From positions 38,446 through 102,445 of the forward strand of contig NZ_KE384519.1 of assembly GCF_000426305.1 (NCBI RefSeq): a stretch of DNA of 64,000 bases, written 5' to 3'. The DNA is from Anaerovorax odorimutans DSM 5092. GTDB taxonomy: Bacteria > Bacillota > Clostridia > Peptostreptococcales > Anaerovoracaceae. A model generated the notes under the pieces. The model did no database searches. It saw only the letters and a list, made by a program, of their open reading frames with translations, and had not been told where the DNA came from. The translations under genes and the position numbers were made by a program. Numbering within the stretch: the stretch's first letter is position 1; each line of letters starts with the position of its first letter. Positions 1 through 8,464 of this stretch are shown in pieces.

Positions 1-1
1 A

Positions 2-1876
2 ATAATAGTTAATATTCCTAAAGGTGTTAGTATTACAGCATCATCGGAATGGGATGGAACGATTAATGTACCAAAGGTTATTTCTAAAGATAAGGCGAAA
101 GTAAAGGCTGACACAGGTAAGGAAATTAAAGAAGTAACTGCAGTAATTGAAATGGGTGATAGTGATTTAACACTAAATTTTGATAAAGCGGTAAAAATAA
201 TAATACCAGGTCAAGCTGGCAAAGATGCAGGTTACCAAAAAGGCGACAGCTTTACTTCGATTACTACTGTATTAACAGGCACAACTCAAGAAGAGATAGA
301 GGCTGAAATGCTTGCCAAAAAAGTCCAGGAAGGTAAAATGAATGTTGGAAATGATATGGTTATCTGGACAAAGCATTTTACAAGTTTTATAACATATACT
401 CAGACTACAACGGATGATGGAAACAGTGGCGGAGATAGTGGCGGAAGCAATGGCGGAGATAGTGGCGGAAGCAGTAGTGATCCTAATAAAGGGACTAAGC
501 CTCTTAATATTATTGGTGTGACTCTCTCCACTATTTCAGGAAATGTTTCTACGGGGGGAGATTCAGTTACTAGTGTAAAAGTATCAACAAAGCCTCTTAT
601 TCGTATTGAAGCGGATAAAAATGTTACAGAGTCAAATATATGGGAAAAAAATAAACGTTGTATTACATTGACTGATTCAAATGGAAAGGATGTGTCAATT
701 AAGGTTAGTAAACTATATGAAGATCAGGATACATTCGATGAACGAAAATATATATTTATTGAACCAAAAAGTGATTTGAGAAATGAAGAAAAATATACAA
801 TACATATATCACCCGACTTATTAGCAAAAAACGGTAATACGCTTGGTTCGAGTAATGGAAATAAGGAGTATACAATATCATTTTCTACTTTATCCTCATC
901 TACCTCTGCAACTTCAGCTACTCCTGTAAAAGAGACAAATAAGATAAACCCATTAGAGGAAAATAGACTGAGCAAATTGGGTGAACTTGAGATATGTATT
1001 CCAAAAGGAGCAATTAAAGGATCTAAACAAGTAATCTTGACGGCTAAAAAGGTTGAAAATCCAGGAGCTTTATCCAATGGAAATACGTTGATTAGTAATG
1101 TATATGAATTTATGATAGACAATGAGAAAACATATACTTTTGAAGACAATATTGAGATTACTTTGAACTTTGACAATACTAAAATACCAGATGGATATAT
1201 GGCGGTACTTGCATACTATAATGAGAATGGTGGAAAGTGGATTGTGATCGGAGGTACAGTAAATGATAATAGAATAACAGCGAATGTTAAGCATTTTACG
1301 AAGTTTGCAGTTTTGTCAGTACCAAAAGAAAGTATAAAATTCACGGATATTTCTTCTTACTGGGCAGAGGCAAATATTATATCACTTGTTCAAAAGGGAA
1401 TTATAAATGGATATGATGATAATACATTCCGTCCAAACAGTTCAATTACAAGAGCAGAATTTGCTAAGATTTTAACTAATGCATTTGAACTAAAGGCAAC
1501 AAAGAAAGTATCCTTTAGTGATGTTAAAGATTCTTCTTGGTATAGTGAATCTGTCAGTGCGTTAGTTGAAAATGAAATTGCATTAGGGATGGGAAATGGA
1601 AAATTTGGAGCAAATGAAAAGATAACACGTCAAGATATGGCGGTTATGCTTTATAAGGCTATGCAAAAGAAAAACATAAAGATTGATAACACAAGAGCCT
1701 TCCCAACCTTTAAAGATTCCCAAAAAATTTCAAATTATGCAGAGGAGGCAGTAAAATCTACGTATAATTGTGCTGTCTTTAATGGAGTGAGTAAAGAGTA
1801 TTTTCAACCAAAAGGTCAGGCTACAAGAGGACAAGTTGCGGCAGTAATTGATAGGATTTTGACAAAAACAAAGTAA
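2..1876 (+). CDS. SLH-domain surface protein with Ig-like domain (5' end outside window)
   Basis: The reading frame is open from the first bases of the window, so the start and any signal peptide lie upstream; an in-frame ATG at 152 is unlikely to be the true start. Visible order: a beta-rich segment, a Gly/Ser/Asp linker (GGDSGGSNGGDSGG, about 417-475), a Big_5-type Ig-like domain (about 490-890), a ZU5-like segment around 970-1320 (IPKGAIKGSKQV), then three SLH repeats: FTDISSYWAEANI, FSDVKDSSWYSESV and a last one ending just before the stop. SLH triplets bind pyruvylated secondary cell wall polymer, so the protein is expected at the cell surface. A long hairpin follows the stop. Ligand or enzymatic role is unknown. 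It heads a run of related secreted proteins. Confidence 0.85.
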   Translation: MIVNIPKGVSITASSEWDGTINVPKVISKDKAKVKADTGKEIKEVTAVIEMGDSDLTLNFDKAVKIIIPGQAGKDAGYQKGDSFTSITTVLTGTTQEEIEAEMLAKKVQEGKMNVGNDMVIWTKHFTSFITYTQTTTDDGNSGGDSGGSNGGDSGGSSSDPNKGTKPLNIIGVTLSTISGNVSTGGDSVTSVKVSTKPLIRIEADKNVTESNIWEKNKRCITLTDSNGKDVSIKVSKLYEDQDTFDERKYIFIEPKSDLRNEEKYTIHISPDLLAKNGNTLGSSNGNKEYTISFSTLSSSTSATSATPVKETNKINPLEENRLSKLGELEICIPKGAIKGSKQVILTAKKVENPGALSNGNTLISNVYEFMIDNEKTYTFEDNIEITLNFDNTKIPDGYMAVLAYYNENGGKWIVIGGTVNDNRITANVKHFTKFAVLSVPKESIKFTDISSYWAEANIISLVQKGIINGYDDNTFRPNSSITRAEFAKILTNAFELKATKKVSFSDVKDSSWYSESVSALVENEIALGMGNGKFGANEKITRQDMAVMLYKAMQKKNIKIDNTRAFPTFKDSQKISNYAEEAVKSTYNCAVFNGVSKEYFQPKGQATRGQVAAVIDRILTKTK

Positions 1877-1896
1877 AAGATTAAATAACTTAATAT

Positions 1897-1948
1897 CCTC
1901 GGCGTTAAAAGAGATATAGGGATCCCCTCTAGTCTTTTAATGCTGAGG
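1897..1948 (+). terminator. Long hairpin after the SLH gene
   Basis: Arms 1897-1912 and 1933-1948 (CCTCGGCGTTAAAAGA / TCTTTTAATGCTGAGG) pair over 16 bp with two G-U pairs, and more pairing is possible inside. It is followed by A-rich, not T-rich, sequence, so it may be a processing or stability hairpin rather than an efficient intrinsic terminator on this strand. Confidence 0.5.
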
Positions 1949-2038
1949 CTTAAAAAAAAGAATTTAAACCTTTGATAAATTCAAAATTATAAATACACTT
2001 AAAAATTATTTTTATAAAATTAAGAAAGAAATGTAAGC

Positions 2039-2863
2039 ATGAGAAATAATAAAAATTTAAACAAAATACTTGTAAAATTATCAATTGTTCTATGTATGTT
2101 ATTGTGCCTATCTTTTTATTCATTTGCAGAAGGCGGCAATGGTGATGGAAGCGGAGGAGGTAGGGATATCCCTGTAGGTATTGCATCGAGCAATATTACG
2201 GATGGTCAGGTTGATGTACCTATTGATACCCAAATAAATTTAGAATTTAATAAGAATGTAATCAATATAAGTGTAGCGGAAAATAACAAAAGCTGCTTTA
2301 CTTTGGTAGATAATAATGACAAAAATATTGGTATAACTGTAGTTATGGGAGATGATCAAATTGATCCAAGTATTAGGAGGTTAATTACTGTTATACCAGA
2401 TGGCTTAGAAGCAGAAACAAAATATACTTTAACAATTAGTAAAAATTTTACTGCGAAAAATGGAGTATCCCTTAAAGAGCCGATTATTCTTTCCTTTACA
2501 ACAGAAGGAAAGAAAGAAGCTGTTCAAAGTACAAATATTGCAGTAGCTTCTAACAATCTAAATCAGAAGGATGCAAATAATAAAGATCAGCCAGAACAAC
2601 CGGATTTTTCAAATATTATAAATAAAGATAAGGTAGAAAAAACAGATGTTACCAGTATTACTGAAGCGGGATTAACAGAAACAGAATCAGGACTAAAGCT
2701 ATCCCAGGCAGGTATAGATAATGGTGTGAAGCAAGAACTGAAAAATTCTACGGAAATAAATAAGATAAAATTATTTTCTGGTATTATTATAATTGTTTTG
2801 GCTGTACTTATTGCATATGTTATATTAAAAAGAAAATTAAATAAAAAAGCAATAAAAAAATAA
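2039..2863 (+). CDS. Membrane-anchored single Ig-like domain protein
   Basis: 274 residues. An N-terminal signal peptide (hydrophobic about 12-28, ending SFAEGG) is followed by a Gly-rich stretch, one Big_5-type Ig-like domain (about 45-155, with DGQVDVPIDTQINLEFNKNV and FTAKNGVSL), a polar low-complexity linker and a C-terminal membrane helix (about 241-262) with a Lys-rich tail. There is no LPXTG sortase motif, so it should stay anchored by the C-terminal helix, with the Ig domain outside. It is a close paralogue of the protein at 6548. The RBS is weak (AAGAAAG, 10 nt before ATG). A terminator directly follows, inside which the next promoter begins. Function unknown. Confidence 0.8.
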   Translation: MRNNKNLNKILVKLSIVLCMLLCLSFYSFAEGGNGDGSGGGRDIPVGIASSNITDGQVDVPIDTQINLEFNKNVINISVAENNKSCFTLVDNNDKNIGITVVMGDDQIDPSIRRLITVIPDGLEAETKYTLTISKNFTAKNGVSLKEPIILSFTTEGKKEAVQSTNIAVASNNLNQKDANNKDQPEQPDFSNIINKDKVEKTDVTSITEAGLTETESGLKLSQAGIDNGVKQELKNSTEINKIKLFSGIIIIVLAVLIAYVILKRKLNKKAIKK

Positions 2864-2893
2864 ACAAAAAATAAGAAAATGTAAATTATAACG

Positions 2894-2920
2894 AAAAAGC
2901 AAGGATTTCTTGCTTTTTTT
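2894..2920 (+). terminator. Intrinsic terminator
   Basis: AAAAAGCAAG (2894-2903) pairs with CTTGCTTTTT (2909-2918) and runs into a T tract. The 3' arm contains TTGCTT (2910-2915), which is also the likely -35 of the next promoter. Confidence 0.8.
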
Positions 2921-2938
2921 ATTTTAATAAAGTATAAT
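2910..2938 (+). promoter_or_regulatory. Sigma-A promoter of the riboswitch-led surface-protein operon
   Basis: TTGCTT (2910-2915), a 17-bp spacer and TATAAT (2933-2938). Its -35 overlaps the preceding terminator, an arrangement repeated at 7941-7960. Confidence 0.65.
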
Positions 2939-2954
2939 CTTCATAATTAAATAA

Positions 2955-3052
2955 TAAGTTTTCCGAGTTAAACATTTCTAAGGCGATAGGCTATGAAGTT
3001 TAACCGTTGGGTTTATAAAGAAATTTATACGCCTCCCATTTGGAAAGGAAGA
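2955..3052 (+). promoter_or_regulatory. Moco/Tuco-type riboswitch aptamer (copy A)
   Basis: The core resembles the molybdenum-cofactor (Moco) RNA motif: TTTTCCGAG, a hairpin GTTAAAC...GTTTAAC, GGGTTTATAAAG..., an AT-rich hairpin (TATAAA/TTTATA), then CGCCTCCC (about 3030-3037) and TGGAAAGGAAG (about 3041-3051). TTTTCC pairs with GGAAAGGAA to close the structure. The same ordered blocks recur before tupA and before two genes linked to molybdenum hydroxylases, which supports the call. Ligand class (Mo versus W form) cannot be read. It leads into the secreted protein at 3151. Confidence 0.72.
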
Positions 3053-3103
3053 TGACAAATATAAATCTTTCCTTTGTTTTACAAAGGATTTTTTATGTTT
3101 GTC
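3053..3103 (+). terminator. Riboswitch expression-platform terminator (copy A)
   Basis: CCTTTGT/ACAAAGG hairpin (3071-3087) with a T tract, extended by GACAAATATAAA (3053-3064) pairing with TTTATGTTTGTC (3092-3103). It lies between the aptamer and the start codon at 3151, so ligand binding could control read-through. Confidence 0.65.
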
Positions 3104-3150
3104 TTTTATTTTTGCTTAAAAATTAATGTAGTGTATTTAGGAGGTAAAAA

Positions 3151-4431
3151 ATGAAAAAGGACAAGAGGAAGTTATTAAGTTTTATTCTCTGCCTAGCTTT
3201 GATCTTTGGAATGACTGGAGCTTTTGGATTATTTTTTGAAGGTAATCTTCCAGTAGCCAATGCTGAAGATACTCAAGATTTGGGAACAGGGAGTGGTGAC
3301 CTTACAGGATCAGGAAGTGAAGAGGTCGCGGCAACTACTTTTTCTGCGATTTTAATAAATCCTGGTGAATCGAGTTTGTCATCAATTAATTTAAATAATG
3401 CAGAATTTCAGATTGAGTTTAATACTGAGGTAAAGAAAAATGCTATTAGGGTAGATGAAGCGGTTAGTGTACTTAGTGGAGATGCAATTATTGCAACAGC
3501 TAATGAAACAGGTGATGTTAAAGGGATCACATATTCAGAACCGGATGTTAATGATAAAGGAACCAAGACAAAAGTAACCTTTACAGTGGATCCTACTTTG
3601 TTAAATCCAAATACTACTTATAAATTTAAGTTAGATGCCAATATGAAGAATGATATCAAAGCGGTACCTCCGCTTACTTTGGGAGAAGATGTAATTTATC
3701 AATTTACAACTTCAGAAGATGAATATGTTGAACCTGAAGTGACACCTGAAGTAACTTTTGCAGCTATAAATCTTTATCCAATTAAAGATGCAAAAAATAT
3801 ATTGGTAGATGACAGCTTTAACATAGGATTTAGTAAAAGTATAAAAGAAAATAAGAACATTACAAATAATACAGCTGTTGAACTGAAAAAAATTGAGGGA
3901 ACTACCGTTCCAGCTATTCTTACATTAAGTGATGGCAATAAAATTCTTACTGTTGATCCAGCTGAGTCATTAGAATATGGAACTAAGTATGAACTTGTAA
4001 TTTTGGATAACACAATTACATGCAGTGAAAGTGGTATTAAACTAACTTCATCATCTATTACTTTTAAAACAACAAGCTTTGATAATATAACAGTCGAAGC
4101 CCAAAAACAAGAGACATCAGGAGCTTCCATTTCACTTAACCTACATAATGCAGGAGCAGAAGCTCAAAATGCAAAGATTGTTTGTGTAGTAAGAAGAGAT
4201 AGAGGAGCAAACCTTGAAGAAGGCGGAACTGTAGTCGCAAAATGTGAAAGTGAATTATCTGTTGAAGCTAATAATAATAAAGAAATACAAATTAATATAG
4301 AAGATATCACTAAGAATCTAGTAAATGGAGATTTAGTTAATTTAGAAAAAGGTAATATCTTTGCAGATGTTTATATTATGAATAAAAATGGTGAAATACT
4401 TTATACTCCATTGCATAAAGAAATAATTTAA
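3151..4431 (+). CDS. Secreted protein with two Ig-like domains, riboswitch-controlled
   Basis: 426 residues. A signal peptide is visible (Lys-rich start, hydrophobic core, cleavage near VANAED, about residue 39). Two Big_5-type Ig-like domains follow (about 60-195 and 205-315; the second contains YPIKDAKNILVDDSFNIGFSKS). A C-terminal beta domain (about 318-426) resembles CARDB-like adhesive modules in composition, but I cannot assign it. No SLH, LPXTG or membrane helix is present after the signal, so it is released or bound to another surface protein, such as the SLH protein encoded 22 bp downstream. GGAGG RBS at about 3140. It is the first gene after a Moco-type riboswitch, which suggests a Mo/W-linked surface role; the actual function is unknown. 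Confidence 0.85.
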   Translation: MKKDKRKLLSFILCLALIFGMTGAFGLFFEGNLPVANAEDTQDLGTGSGDLTGSGSEEVAATTFSAILINPGESSLSSINLNNAEFQIEFNTEVKKNAIRVDEAVSVLSGDAIIATANETGDVKGITYSEPDVNDKGTKTKVTFTVDPTLLNPNTTYKFKLDANMKNDIKAVPPLTLGEDVIYQFTTSEDEYVEPEVTPEVTFAAINLYPIKDAKNILVDDSFNIGFSKSIKENKNITNNTAVELKKIEGTTVPAILTLSDGNKILTVDPAESLEYGTKYELVILDNTITCSESGIKLTSSSITFKTTSFDNITVEAQKQETSGASISLNLHNAGAEAQNAKIVCVVRRDRGANLEEGGTVVAKCESELSVEANNNKEIQINIEDITKNLVNGDLVNLEKGNIFADVYIMNKNGEILYTPLHKEII

Positions 4432-4453
4432 AAATAGAGAAAAGGAAAGTCAA

Positions 4454-6457
4454 ATGAATAAATTTAAATTAAAAAAGGTACTTGCCCTAATCTTTGTATT
4501 AGCATTTATGATATCCAGTACTATAACAGCATTTGCAGCGGCAGAAATATCCTTTGTTACTAACGGTGCTGCTAAAAAATATGCCGCAGGCTCTGTTCTT
4601 AGAATACTTGGTAAGGTTGAAGATAATGATTTAGCAATAAGTAAAACAAATGTTGAAATTAATATTACAGCAGATGGTAAAGTAGTATACTACGGAAACA
4701 TAACAACTGACAGTAATGGATATTTTAAAACCACATTTACAGTTCCATCAGGTGTTAGTGGTAATATGAATATTTCCATGAATGCAGCAGGAAATAATAT
4801 TGATGTGAGTGATTATGCAGTTTTAGATGTGACGGAAACTTTAGTTTTAGCGGGATCTGTTCCTGAAGTTGGATTGACAGAAGCAGATAATAAAATTATC
4901 TCTGCGTCAACTTCAAAAATAGGTTTGGCTTTTAGCGGGAATGTAAATTACTTTAATAATAAAAACAGTTCAGAGAATGGCTTGCCTGAAAGTCTTGGAA
5001 CGAATGATTGGAATAAAGACTGTATAACTTTATACGAAAAGGAGAGTAATGGAGATTACAAAAAAATTCCTTCAAGTATAGATCTTGTGTCTTCCAGCAT
5101 TAAAGGAAATGCTCTTGTTTCCGGAATTACATATTTTTCAGGAGTAGCAAAAGAAGACCAAAAAAGTGAAAGAAAAGATGTGATATTTATATCTGCAGAA
5201 AATGGATTTAAAGCAAATACTTCTTATAAAATTGCAGTAGATAAAGATTTATGCCAAAACAGCAGTGCGAGAATGGCAAGTGATGAAACCGTATATTTTA
5301 CTACTGGTTCTGCTTCTAACGGCGGTAATGGCAGCAGTGGAAGTGGCACGGGTGATAACCAAGAAAAAAATACTGTTATTGTTTCAAAGCCTACTTTTAA
5401 AGGTACTACGGCAACAATTGCCCCAACTGATACTCAAATTAACGATGCTGTTAAAAGTTTAAATAAGGATGATAAGAATATAATTACTTTTAAAGTAAGT
5501 GAATCTGACATAAGTAAGAATAGCGGAGATATCAATGTATTAGAATTAAAAATATCAGAAGCACAGAGAGATAAAATAAAAGACTCAAAATTAGCTTATG
5601 ATACACCAATAGGTACTGTTACTTTACCAACACAAGTAATTTCTCAAGTAAGGGGAGATATAGATCTTACAATTACAAAAGTTGAAGAGGATACATATAA
5701 AGTAACATTGACAGATGAAAAAGGAAATATATCAAATTTAAATGGCAGAGTAAAATTGAAATTCCAGGTTAATGATAAAACAAAGAACTTACTAAGTCAT
5801 AATGGTGTTATTATGAAAAATGCTATGGTAGAAAATGGGGAAGCCTTTGGTATAACAAGTTCATTTAGTACATTCAAATTAGAAAATAAATCAGTGACAT
5901 TTTCAGATATTTCAAAACACTGGGCAAAATCAAATATAGAATTTTTAGCTGCAAGAAATATTGTTAATGGTGTTAGTGAAGATGAATTTGCTCCTAATAA
6001 TAATATAACCAGAGCGGAATTTGTTAAAATGCTCATTAATTCATTAGATGAATTAGATATTAAGGCAGGATCAGCAACTAATTCGTTTAAAGATGTAAAA
6101 GAAGGAAAATGGTATACGGATTATATAAATTGGGCAGCAGAAAAAGGTATTGTTTCAGGAATGGGTAACGACACATTCGGGACAGACAGAGCTATTTCAA
6201 GGCAAGATATGGCAGTTATTATTGAAAGATTTGCCAATGAAATGAATATTGATTTAAGTGCTAATATAAATAAAGTAACTTTTGCAGATGATACGGAAAT
6301 TTCCGGCTATGCAAAGGAATCCGTTTATAAGATGCAGCAAGCAGGAATTATTAATGGTGTAGGCGGTAATAATTTTAATGCAAAGGACAGTGCAACAAGA
6401 GCAGAGGTTGCAAAAATAATCAATATGCTTATAGAAGATTTGGTAACAAATAATTAG
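4454..6457 (+). CDS. SLH-domain surface protein with Ig-like domains
   Basis: 667 residues. The signal peptide (about 1-29) ends in ITAFAAAE. An Ig-like beta domain (about 30-125) is followed by a Big_5-type domain (about 135-285), a Gly/Ser linker (SNGGNGSSGSGTGDN, about 288-302), a further beta region (about 305-475) and three SLH repeats (about 480-665: FSDISKHWAKSNIEF, FKDVKEGKWYTDYI, FADDTEISGYAKESV). It should be held non-covalently in the cell wall by the SLH triplet. It is 22 bp downstream of the gene at 3151, so both are likely under riboswitch copy A. Its domain plan parallels the partial protein at the window start. Function not known. Confidence 0.87.
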   Translation: MNKFKLKKVLALIFVLAFMISSTITAFAAAEISFVTNGAAKKYAAGSVLRILGKVEDNDLAISKTNVEINITADGKVVYYGNITTDSNGYFKTTFTVPSGVSGNMNISMNAAGNNIDVSDYAVLDVTETLVLAGSVPEVGLTEADNKIISASTSKIGLAFSGNVNYFNNKNSSENGLPESLGTNDWNKDCITLYEKESNGDYKKIPSSIDLVSSSIKGNALVSGITYFSGVAKEDQKSERKDVIFISAENGFKANTSYKIAVDKDLCQNSSARMASDETVYFTTGSASNGGNGSSGSGTGDNQEKNTVIVSKPTFKGTTATIAPTDTQINDAVKSLNKDDKNIITFKVSESDISKNSGDINVLELKISEAQRDKIKDSKLAYDTPIGTVTLPTQVISQVRGDIDLTITKVEEDTYKVTLTDEKGNISNLNGRVKLKFQVNDKTKNLLSHNGVIMKNAMVENGEAFGITSSFSTFKLENKSVTFSDISKHWAKSNIEFLAARNIVNGVSEDEFAPNNNITRAEFVKMLINSLDELDIKAGSATNSFKDVKEGKWYTDYINWAAEKGIVSGMGNDTFGTDRAISRQDMAVIIERFANEMNIDLSANINKVTFADDTEISGYAKESVYKMQQAGIINGVGGNNFNAKDSATRAEVAKIINMLIEDLVTNN

Positions 6458-6482
6458 GTAATATATAATTTCTACATTAGAA

Positions 6483-6513
6483 TAGATAAGGGGGCGCAGG
6501 CTCCCTTTATCTA
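6483..6513 (+). terminator. GC-rich hairpin between surface genes
   Basis: TAGATAAGGGGGC (6483-6495) pairs with GCTCCCTTTATCTA (6500-6513). No T tract follows, so it could be an attenuating or processing hairpin rather than a full terminator. Confidence 0.55.
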
Positions 6514-6547
6514 TAACCGTTATAATTATAATAAGGAAAAGGTAACC

Positions 6548-7255
6548 ATGTTAAAGAGTAAAATTTCAATTAAGATATTTAGACAAATAATGTTAATCCT
6601 ATGCTTGATCTTTAGTTTAACAATACTTGCAAATGCCGAAGATGGCAATGGAAATGGCGGAGGAGAAAACAGAGATATTCCTGTAGGTATTGTATCTAGT
6701 AATGTAGCAGACGGACAGGTTGATGTTCCTGTTGATATAAATATAAATTTAGAATTTAATAAAAATGTCATCAATATAAGTGTAGCGGAAAATAACAAGA
6801 GTTGTTTTTCATTAGAGGATGAAAATGGAAATAATATAGATATTTCAATAGCTATGGGTGATGATCAAATAGACCCTACGGTAAAAAGACTTATTACAGT
6901 TGTACCAAAAGAAAATTTAGAAGCCGGTATAAAATATACACTTACAATTAGTGAAAATTTTACTGCCAAAAATGGAGTGTCTCTTGAGAAACCCATTAGC
7001 TTAACCTTTACAACTTTAAAAGAAAATATTATAAATGAAACAAGTGATAAAAATTTAACTAATTCCCAAAATGTCACGGAATCTAGTATGAAAGTTACAA
7101 AAGAATCTTTAAGTGTTACTAAAGCTGGGATATCAGAGGATAAAAAAGATACACAGAAAGTAAATATGATTAAGATATTATCCATAGTCAGCATTATAAT
7201 TTCATTTATTTTACTTATAGTATATTTTATTATGAGAAGAAATATAAAAGAATAA
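6548..7255 (+). CDS. Membrane-anchored single Ig-like domain protein (paralogue of 2039)
   Basis: 235 residues. The layout matches the protein at 2039: signal peptide (hydrophobic about 13-28, ending ANAED), a short Gly/Asn stretch, a Big_5-type domain with nearly identical blocks (DIPVGIVSSNVADGQVDVP, NKNVINISVAENNKSCF, MGDDQIDP, FTAKNGVSL), a polar linker and a C-terminal membrane helix (about 208-230) followed by RRNIKE. No sortase signal. RBS AAGGAAAAGG just upstream. The conserved GDDQIDP loop in both copies may mark a binding site, but that is inference. Function unknown. Confidence 0.8.
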   Translation: MLKSKISIKIFRQIMLILCLIFSLTILANAEDGNGNGGGENRDIPVGIVSSNVADGQVDVPVDININLEFNKNVINISVAENNKSCFSLEDENGNNIDISIAMGDDQIDPTVKRLITVVPKENLEAGIKYTLTISENFTAKNGVSLEKPISLTFTTLKENIINETSDKNLTNSQNVTESSMKVTKESLSVTKAGISEDKKDTQKVNMIKILSIVSIIISFILLIVYFIMRRNIKE

Positions 7256-7339
7256 TTAAGCTTTGTTCTTTGTAAATTAAGCCATGTAGCATTGCTTTTT
7301 TTATTTGTAAGCAGTATAATTAGTATAACAATATAATGA

Positions 7340-7425
7340 AAATTTTCCCAATTCAACTAATCGTAGATAGACGTTTATTGGAGAATATAAAGTATTTATG
7401 TACCATTGATCCAAGGAATATAAAA
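7340..7425 (+). promoter_or_regulatory. Decayed Moco-type riboswitch copy
   Basis: The order of blocks of copy A can be followed (AATTTTCCCAATTCAA..., TATTGGAGAATATAAAGTATTTAT, GTACCATTGATCCAAGGAATA), but CCTCCC and GGAAAGG, the conserved core, are destroyed. The terminator downstream is retained. It probably no longer binds the cofactor. Identification rests on order, spacing and context. Confidence 0.4.
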
Positions 7426-7446
7426 ACAATTAATAAAATGATTTTT

Positions 7447-7471
7447 CCCTTGTGATACAAAGGGATTTTTT
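7447..7471 (+). terminator. Terminator following the decayed aptamer
   Basis: CCCTT...AAGGG hairpin (7447-7464) followed by a T tract (7466-7471), at the position of the copy A expression platform. Confidence 0.6.
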
Positions 7472-7654
7472 ATTGTATTTTTAGAAAAAGGTATCCTTTG
7501 TGTTTAAAATTTAATAATAGAGTTTTAAATTTAAATAATGTTTGATTTAGCTTTTAGGAGGTGTCATCTGGTATGTACAATAAAACATAAAGGTAAAAAT
7601 ATTAACTTTAACTTAAAACTATCTAAAAAACAATTTAAAGAAAGAATGGGAAAA

Positions 7655-7903
7655 ATGAAAAACAGTAAATTTATAAAAAAATTAGTAAGTCAAGTTATAA
7701 TAGTTCTATGCATGCTAATAGGCTTATCCTATATATCCTTTGCAGAAAATTTAAATGGAGCTTTAAGCATCTATAATAATTATGCAGAGTGTCAGTCAGT
7801 TACAAATATTAATGTTTTAAACATGTTTTCATTACAAGGCAGTATAGTTGCTTTTATAATATTGTTAATTTGTTTAGCGGCAAATAGAAAAATAAATGAA
7901 TAA
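7655..7903 (+). CDS. Internally deleted paralogue of the membrane-anchored Ig proteins
   Basis: 82 residues. It keeps the signal peptide (VIIVLCMLIGLSYISFAE, closely like the protein at 2039) and a C-terminal membrane helix (FIILLICLAANRKINE), but the Ig-like domain between them is missing. The start was chosen because AAGAAAG lies 10 nt upstream, exactly as for the gene at 2039; longer in-frame starts at 7538 and 7646 exist. It is preceded by the decayed riboswitch and followed by a terminator. It may be a decaying gene or a small membrane peptide. Confidence 0.55.
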   Translation: MKNSKFIKKLVSQVIIVLCMLIGLSYISFAENLNGALSIYNNYAECQSVTNINVLNMFSLQGSIVAFIILLICLAANRKINE

Positions 7904-7920
7904 AACAGATTAAATAAAGT

Positions 7921-7956
7921 GATAAAAGCGAGTTTTATATCTTGCTTTTATCTTTA
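7921..7956 (+). terminator. Intrinsic terminator
   Basis: GATAAAAGCGAG (7921-7932) pairs with CTTGCTTTTATC (7941-7952), followed by TTT. As at 2894, a TTGCTT -35-like sequence sits in the 3' arm, with a TATAAT-like -10 about 15 bp downstream, so it overlaps the promoter of the next leader. Confidence 0.7.
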
Positions 7957-7986
7957 AAAAAATATAATTATAAGTAATTGAATAAT

Positions 7987-8092
7987 AAGTTTTCCGAGTT
8001 GAATTTTCTAAGGTAATTACTATGAAGTTTAACCGCTGGGTATATAAAGAAATTTATATGCCTCCCGTTTGGAAAGGAAGATAACAAGTATA
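7987..8092 (+). promoter_or_regulatory. Moco/Tuco-type riboswitch aptamer (copy B)
   Basis: The same blocks as copy A: AGTTTTCCGAG, a closing GTTGAA.../...TTTAAC stem with a G-U change relative to copy A, GGGTATATAAAG, a TATAAA/TTTATA hairpin, TGCCTCCCGT and TTGGAAAGGAAG. The core is intact. The next gene on this strand is tupA, 440 bp downstream, matching known control of tungstate transport by this riboswitch class. The long gap suggests that a gene once lying directly downstream was lost. Confidence 0.72.
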
Positions 8093-8148
8093 GAAATTTT
8101 TGTTTTACAAATTTGTAATTCAAGGACTATTTTATGTTTGTTTTTTTT
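8093..8148 (+). terminator. Possible expression platform of riboswitch copy B
   Basis: AACAAGTATAG (8093 on) can pair imperfectly with CTATTTTATGTTTGTT, which runs into eight T residues. It is homologous in position and sequence to the copy A terminator but less regular. Confidence 0.45.
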
Positions 8149-8413
8149 ATGCAGTAAATCACCTTCTATTACATAAAATTACTTAAAACACGCAATATAG
8201 GTAATAAGAGATGAAGATAATAATTATTTAAAGTTTTAAACTTATTTTTACTAAATCATAAGAAGAAATTAGAATTTATTAGTTAAAGAAAATATGTAAT
8301 TATAAAGATTAGATATTAACTTAATATTAGAGAAATATATATTGTTATTTTAGGCAAAAAAGCAAAAGAAAATGACGAAGGATAATGTGTATTATCATAT
8401 TAAAGATAAGGTA
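8149..8413. other. Gene-free AT-rich stretch before tupA
   Basis: No open reading frame, repeat or clear promoter was recognised here. By comparison with the 2.9-4.4 kb unit, this is where a surface-protein gene would be expected after the riboswitch; no recognisable remnant was found by eye. Confidence 0.5.
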
Positions 8414-8440
8414 AAATATATACATTGTATGTATATATTT
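8414..8440. promoter_or_regulatory. Inverted repeat upstream of tupA (operator candidate)
   Basis: Perfect 12-bp arms, AAATATATACAT and ATGTATATATTT, separated by TGT. It lies about 90 bp before tupA. The TATATA-rich arms resemble ModE-type operators in style, but the AT content makes this a weak argument. Confidence 0.4.
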
Positions 8441-8464
8441 ATAGTTTATTTTTACAAGGAGAAT

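Noticed and set aside
417..475. GGDSGG-type repeats as a tandem repeat or CRISPR-like array
   Set aside because: It is a coding Gly/Ser/Asp linker in frame with the SLH protein; unit length is about 15-24 bases and there are no spacers. No CRISPR array was seen elsewhere.
2760..2863. Sortase (LPXTG) anchor on the small Ig proteins
   Set aside because: They have a C-terminal hydrophobic helix and basic tail but no LPXTG-like pentapeptide before it in any of the three copies.
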